From Clostridiales bacterium (GTDB taxonomy: Bacteria; Bacillota; Clostridia; Tissierellales; Sedimentibacteraceae), in assembly GCA_003487955.1 (NCBI GenBank), contig DNNJ01000027.1, forward strand, positions 528 through 17,076: a DNA stretch of 16,549 nucleotides, given 5' to 3'. Shown here piece after piece: positions 16,366 to 16,549 of the stretch. A program made the position numbers and the translations under genes. The number at the start of each line of letters is the position of its first letter. Within the stretch, counting starts at the first letter, position 1. The notes below the pieces were generated by a model. That model was not told the origin of the DNA and ran no database searches. It saw only the letters and a list, made by a program, of their open reading frames with translations.

Positions 16366-16384
16366 AATATGATAATTTCATATT
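16366..16384 (-). other. AT-only hairpin in the addB leader
   Basis: Seven-base arms AATATGA (16366-16372) and TCATATT (16378-16384) surround a 5-base loop. It begins a few bases after the predicted transcription start, and on the minus strand it is followed by TATTTTTTAT. The shape recalls an attenuator, but the stem has only one G-C pair and is probably unstable. It may instead be a protein-binding palindrome. Confidence 0.3.
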
Positions 16385-16394
16385 ATTCTACTAA

Positions 16395-16423
16395 ATTATA
16401 CAGGAAATCTTCTGCTAAAGCAA
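16395..16423 (-). promoter_or_regulatory. sigma-A promoter of addBA
   Basis: On the minus strand TTGCTT (16418-16423) and a perfect TATAAT (16395-16400) are separated by exactly 17 bases. Transcription should start near 16388, giving a leader of about 60 bases before the addB ATG. I saw no clear SOS box (CGAAC-N4-GTTCG type) here. Confidence 0.8.
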
Positions 16424-16444
16424 TAAAAGAAGGGAGCAAATACA

Positions 16445-16483
16445 TTGGTGAATGAGACTTCGCTATCTCATCTTTATTTATGA
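16445..16483 (+). CDS. possible 12-residue leader ORF before the right-edge gene
   Basis: GAAGGGAG (16429-16436) is followed after eight bases by TTG and then GTG, opening a frame of 12 codons before TGA at 16481. The peptide would read roughly MVNETSLSHLYL from TTG. The inverted 6-mers ATGAGA (16452-16457) and TCTCAT (16466-16471) lie inside it. A short ORF with a hairpin 45 bases before a rightward gene could be a leader, but non-ATG starts and the tiny size make chance likely. Confidence 0.2.
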   Translation: MVNETSLSHLYL

Positions 16484-16514
16484 ACCACTAACTTTATAAA
16501 ACATATTATAATTC

Positions 16515-16521
16515 AGGAGGG
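16515..16521 (+). promoter_or_regulatory. ribosome binding site of the right-edge gene
   Basis: AGGAGGG on the plus strand, six bases before ATG 16528. It is the strongest Shine-Dalgarno on the plus strand here and the main evidence that a real rightward gene begins at the edge. Confidence 0.8.
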
Positions 16522-16527
16522 TTGAAA

Positions 16528-16549
16528 ATGAATAATTATTGCTATAATG
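16528..16549 (+). CDS. start of an unknown rightward gene, cut by window edge
   Basis: ATG followed by six more codons (MNNYCYN) and one base before the window ends. A strong AGGAGGG six bases upstream supports it as a true start. It would be divergent from addB, sharing the 191-base spacer 16337-16527. TATAAA at 16495-16500 could be its -10 box, but I see no good -35. Too little is present to suggest a product. Confidence 0.6.

Noticed and set aside
16507..16512. TATAAT on the plus strand as a promoter for the right-edge gene
   Set aside because: It would start transcription inside the ribosome binding site, and no -35 box is found at proper spacing.
1..16549. CRISPR arrays, tRNA or rRNA genes, prophage or insertion sequence genes
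   Set aside because: No regularly spaced repeats, no tRNA or rRNA sequence recognised, and every long frame is a conserved chromosomal gene.

Overview
The window looks like chromosomal DNA from a low-GC member of the Bacillota, most likely class Clostridia. The evidence is AT-rich DNA, strong AGGAGG-type ribosome binding sites, a recombination nuclease of the AddAB type, a BMP-type nucleoside ABC transporter like Bacillus NupNOPQ, and sigma-A-like promoters. A genus cannot be assigned from the sequence alone. Every confident gene is on the minus strand, so transcription runs from high to low coordinates. Only a gene whose first codons appear at the right edge reads rightward.

Layout in the direction of transcription. 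(1) Positions 16423 to 9153: a near-consensus promoter drives addB and addA, which overlap by ATGA and encode the two subunits of the AddAB helicase-nuclease. (2) Positions 9139 to 1361: a second promoter, overlapped by two small palindromes, drives deoC. After it come a BMP-family lipoprotein (nupN), a tandem ABC ATPase (nupO), two permeases (nupP, nupQ), a HerA-like ATPase of the DUF853/YjgR family and yraN (UPF0102). A hairpin lies between nupN and nupO, and a terminator closes the run right after the yraN stop codon. (3) Positions 1269 to 1: an extended -10 promoter drives mtaB, a tRNA methylthiotransferase cut by the left edge about 30-40 codons before its expected end. (4) Right edge: a ribosome binding site and seven codons of an unknown plus-strand gene.

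How the genes fit together. NupN captures nucleosides outside the membrane, and NupP/NupQ with NupO import them. DeoC splits deoxyribose-5-phosphate into acetaldehyde and glyceraldehyde-3-phosphate, which makes this a deoxynucleoside scavenging operon. Its two 3' genes, a HerA-like ATPase and a PD-(D/E)XK-fold protein, are DNA-related proteins with no obvious link to import. AddAB repairs double-strand breaks. MtaB makes ms2t6A37 in tRNAs.

The window is mostly ordinary conserved chromosome. The points worth a second look are in regulatory and intergenic DNA (palindromes on the deoC and mtaB promoters, two GGGGAC-type palindromic elements, the internal nupN-nupO hairpin, a possible short leader ORF near the right edge) and in the HerA-like/YraN pairing. 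I saw no RNA gene, CRISPR array, insertion sequence or prophage. No gene-free stretch exceeds about 195 bases.
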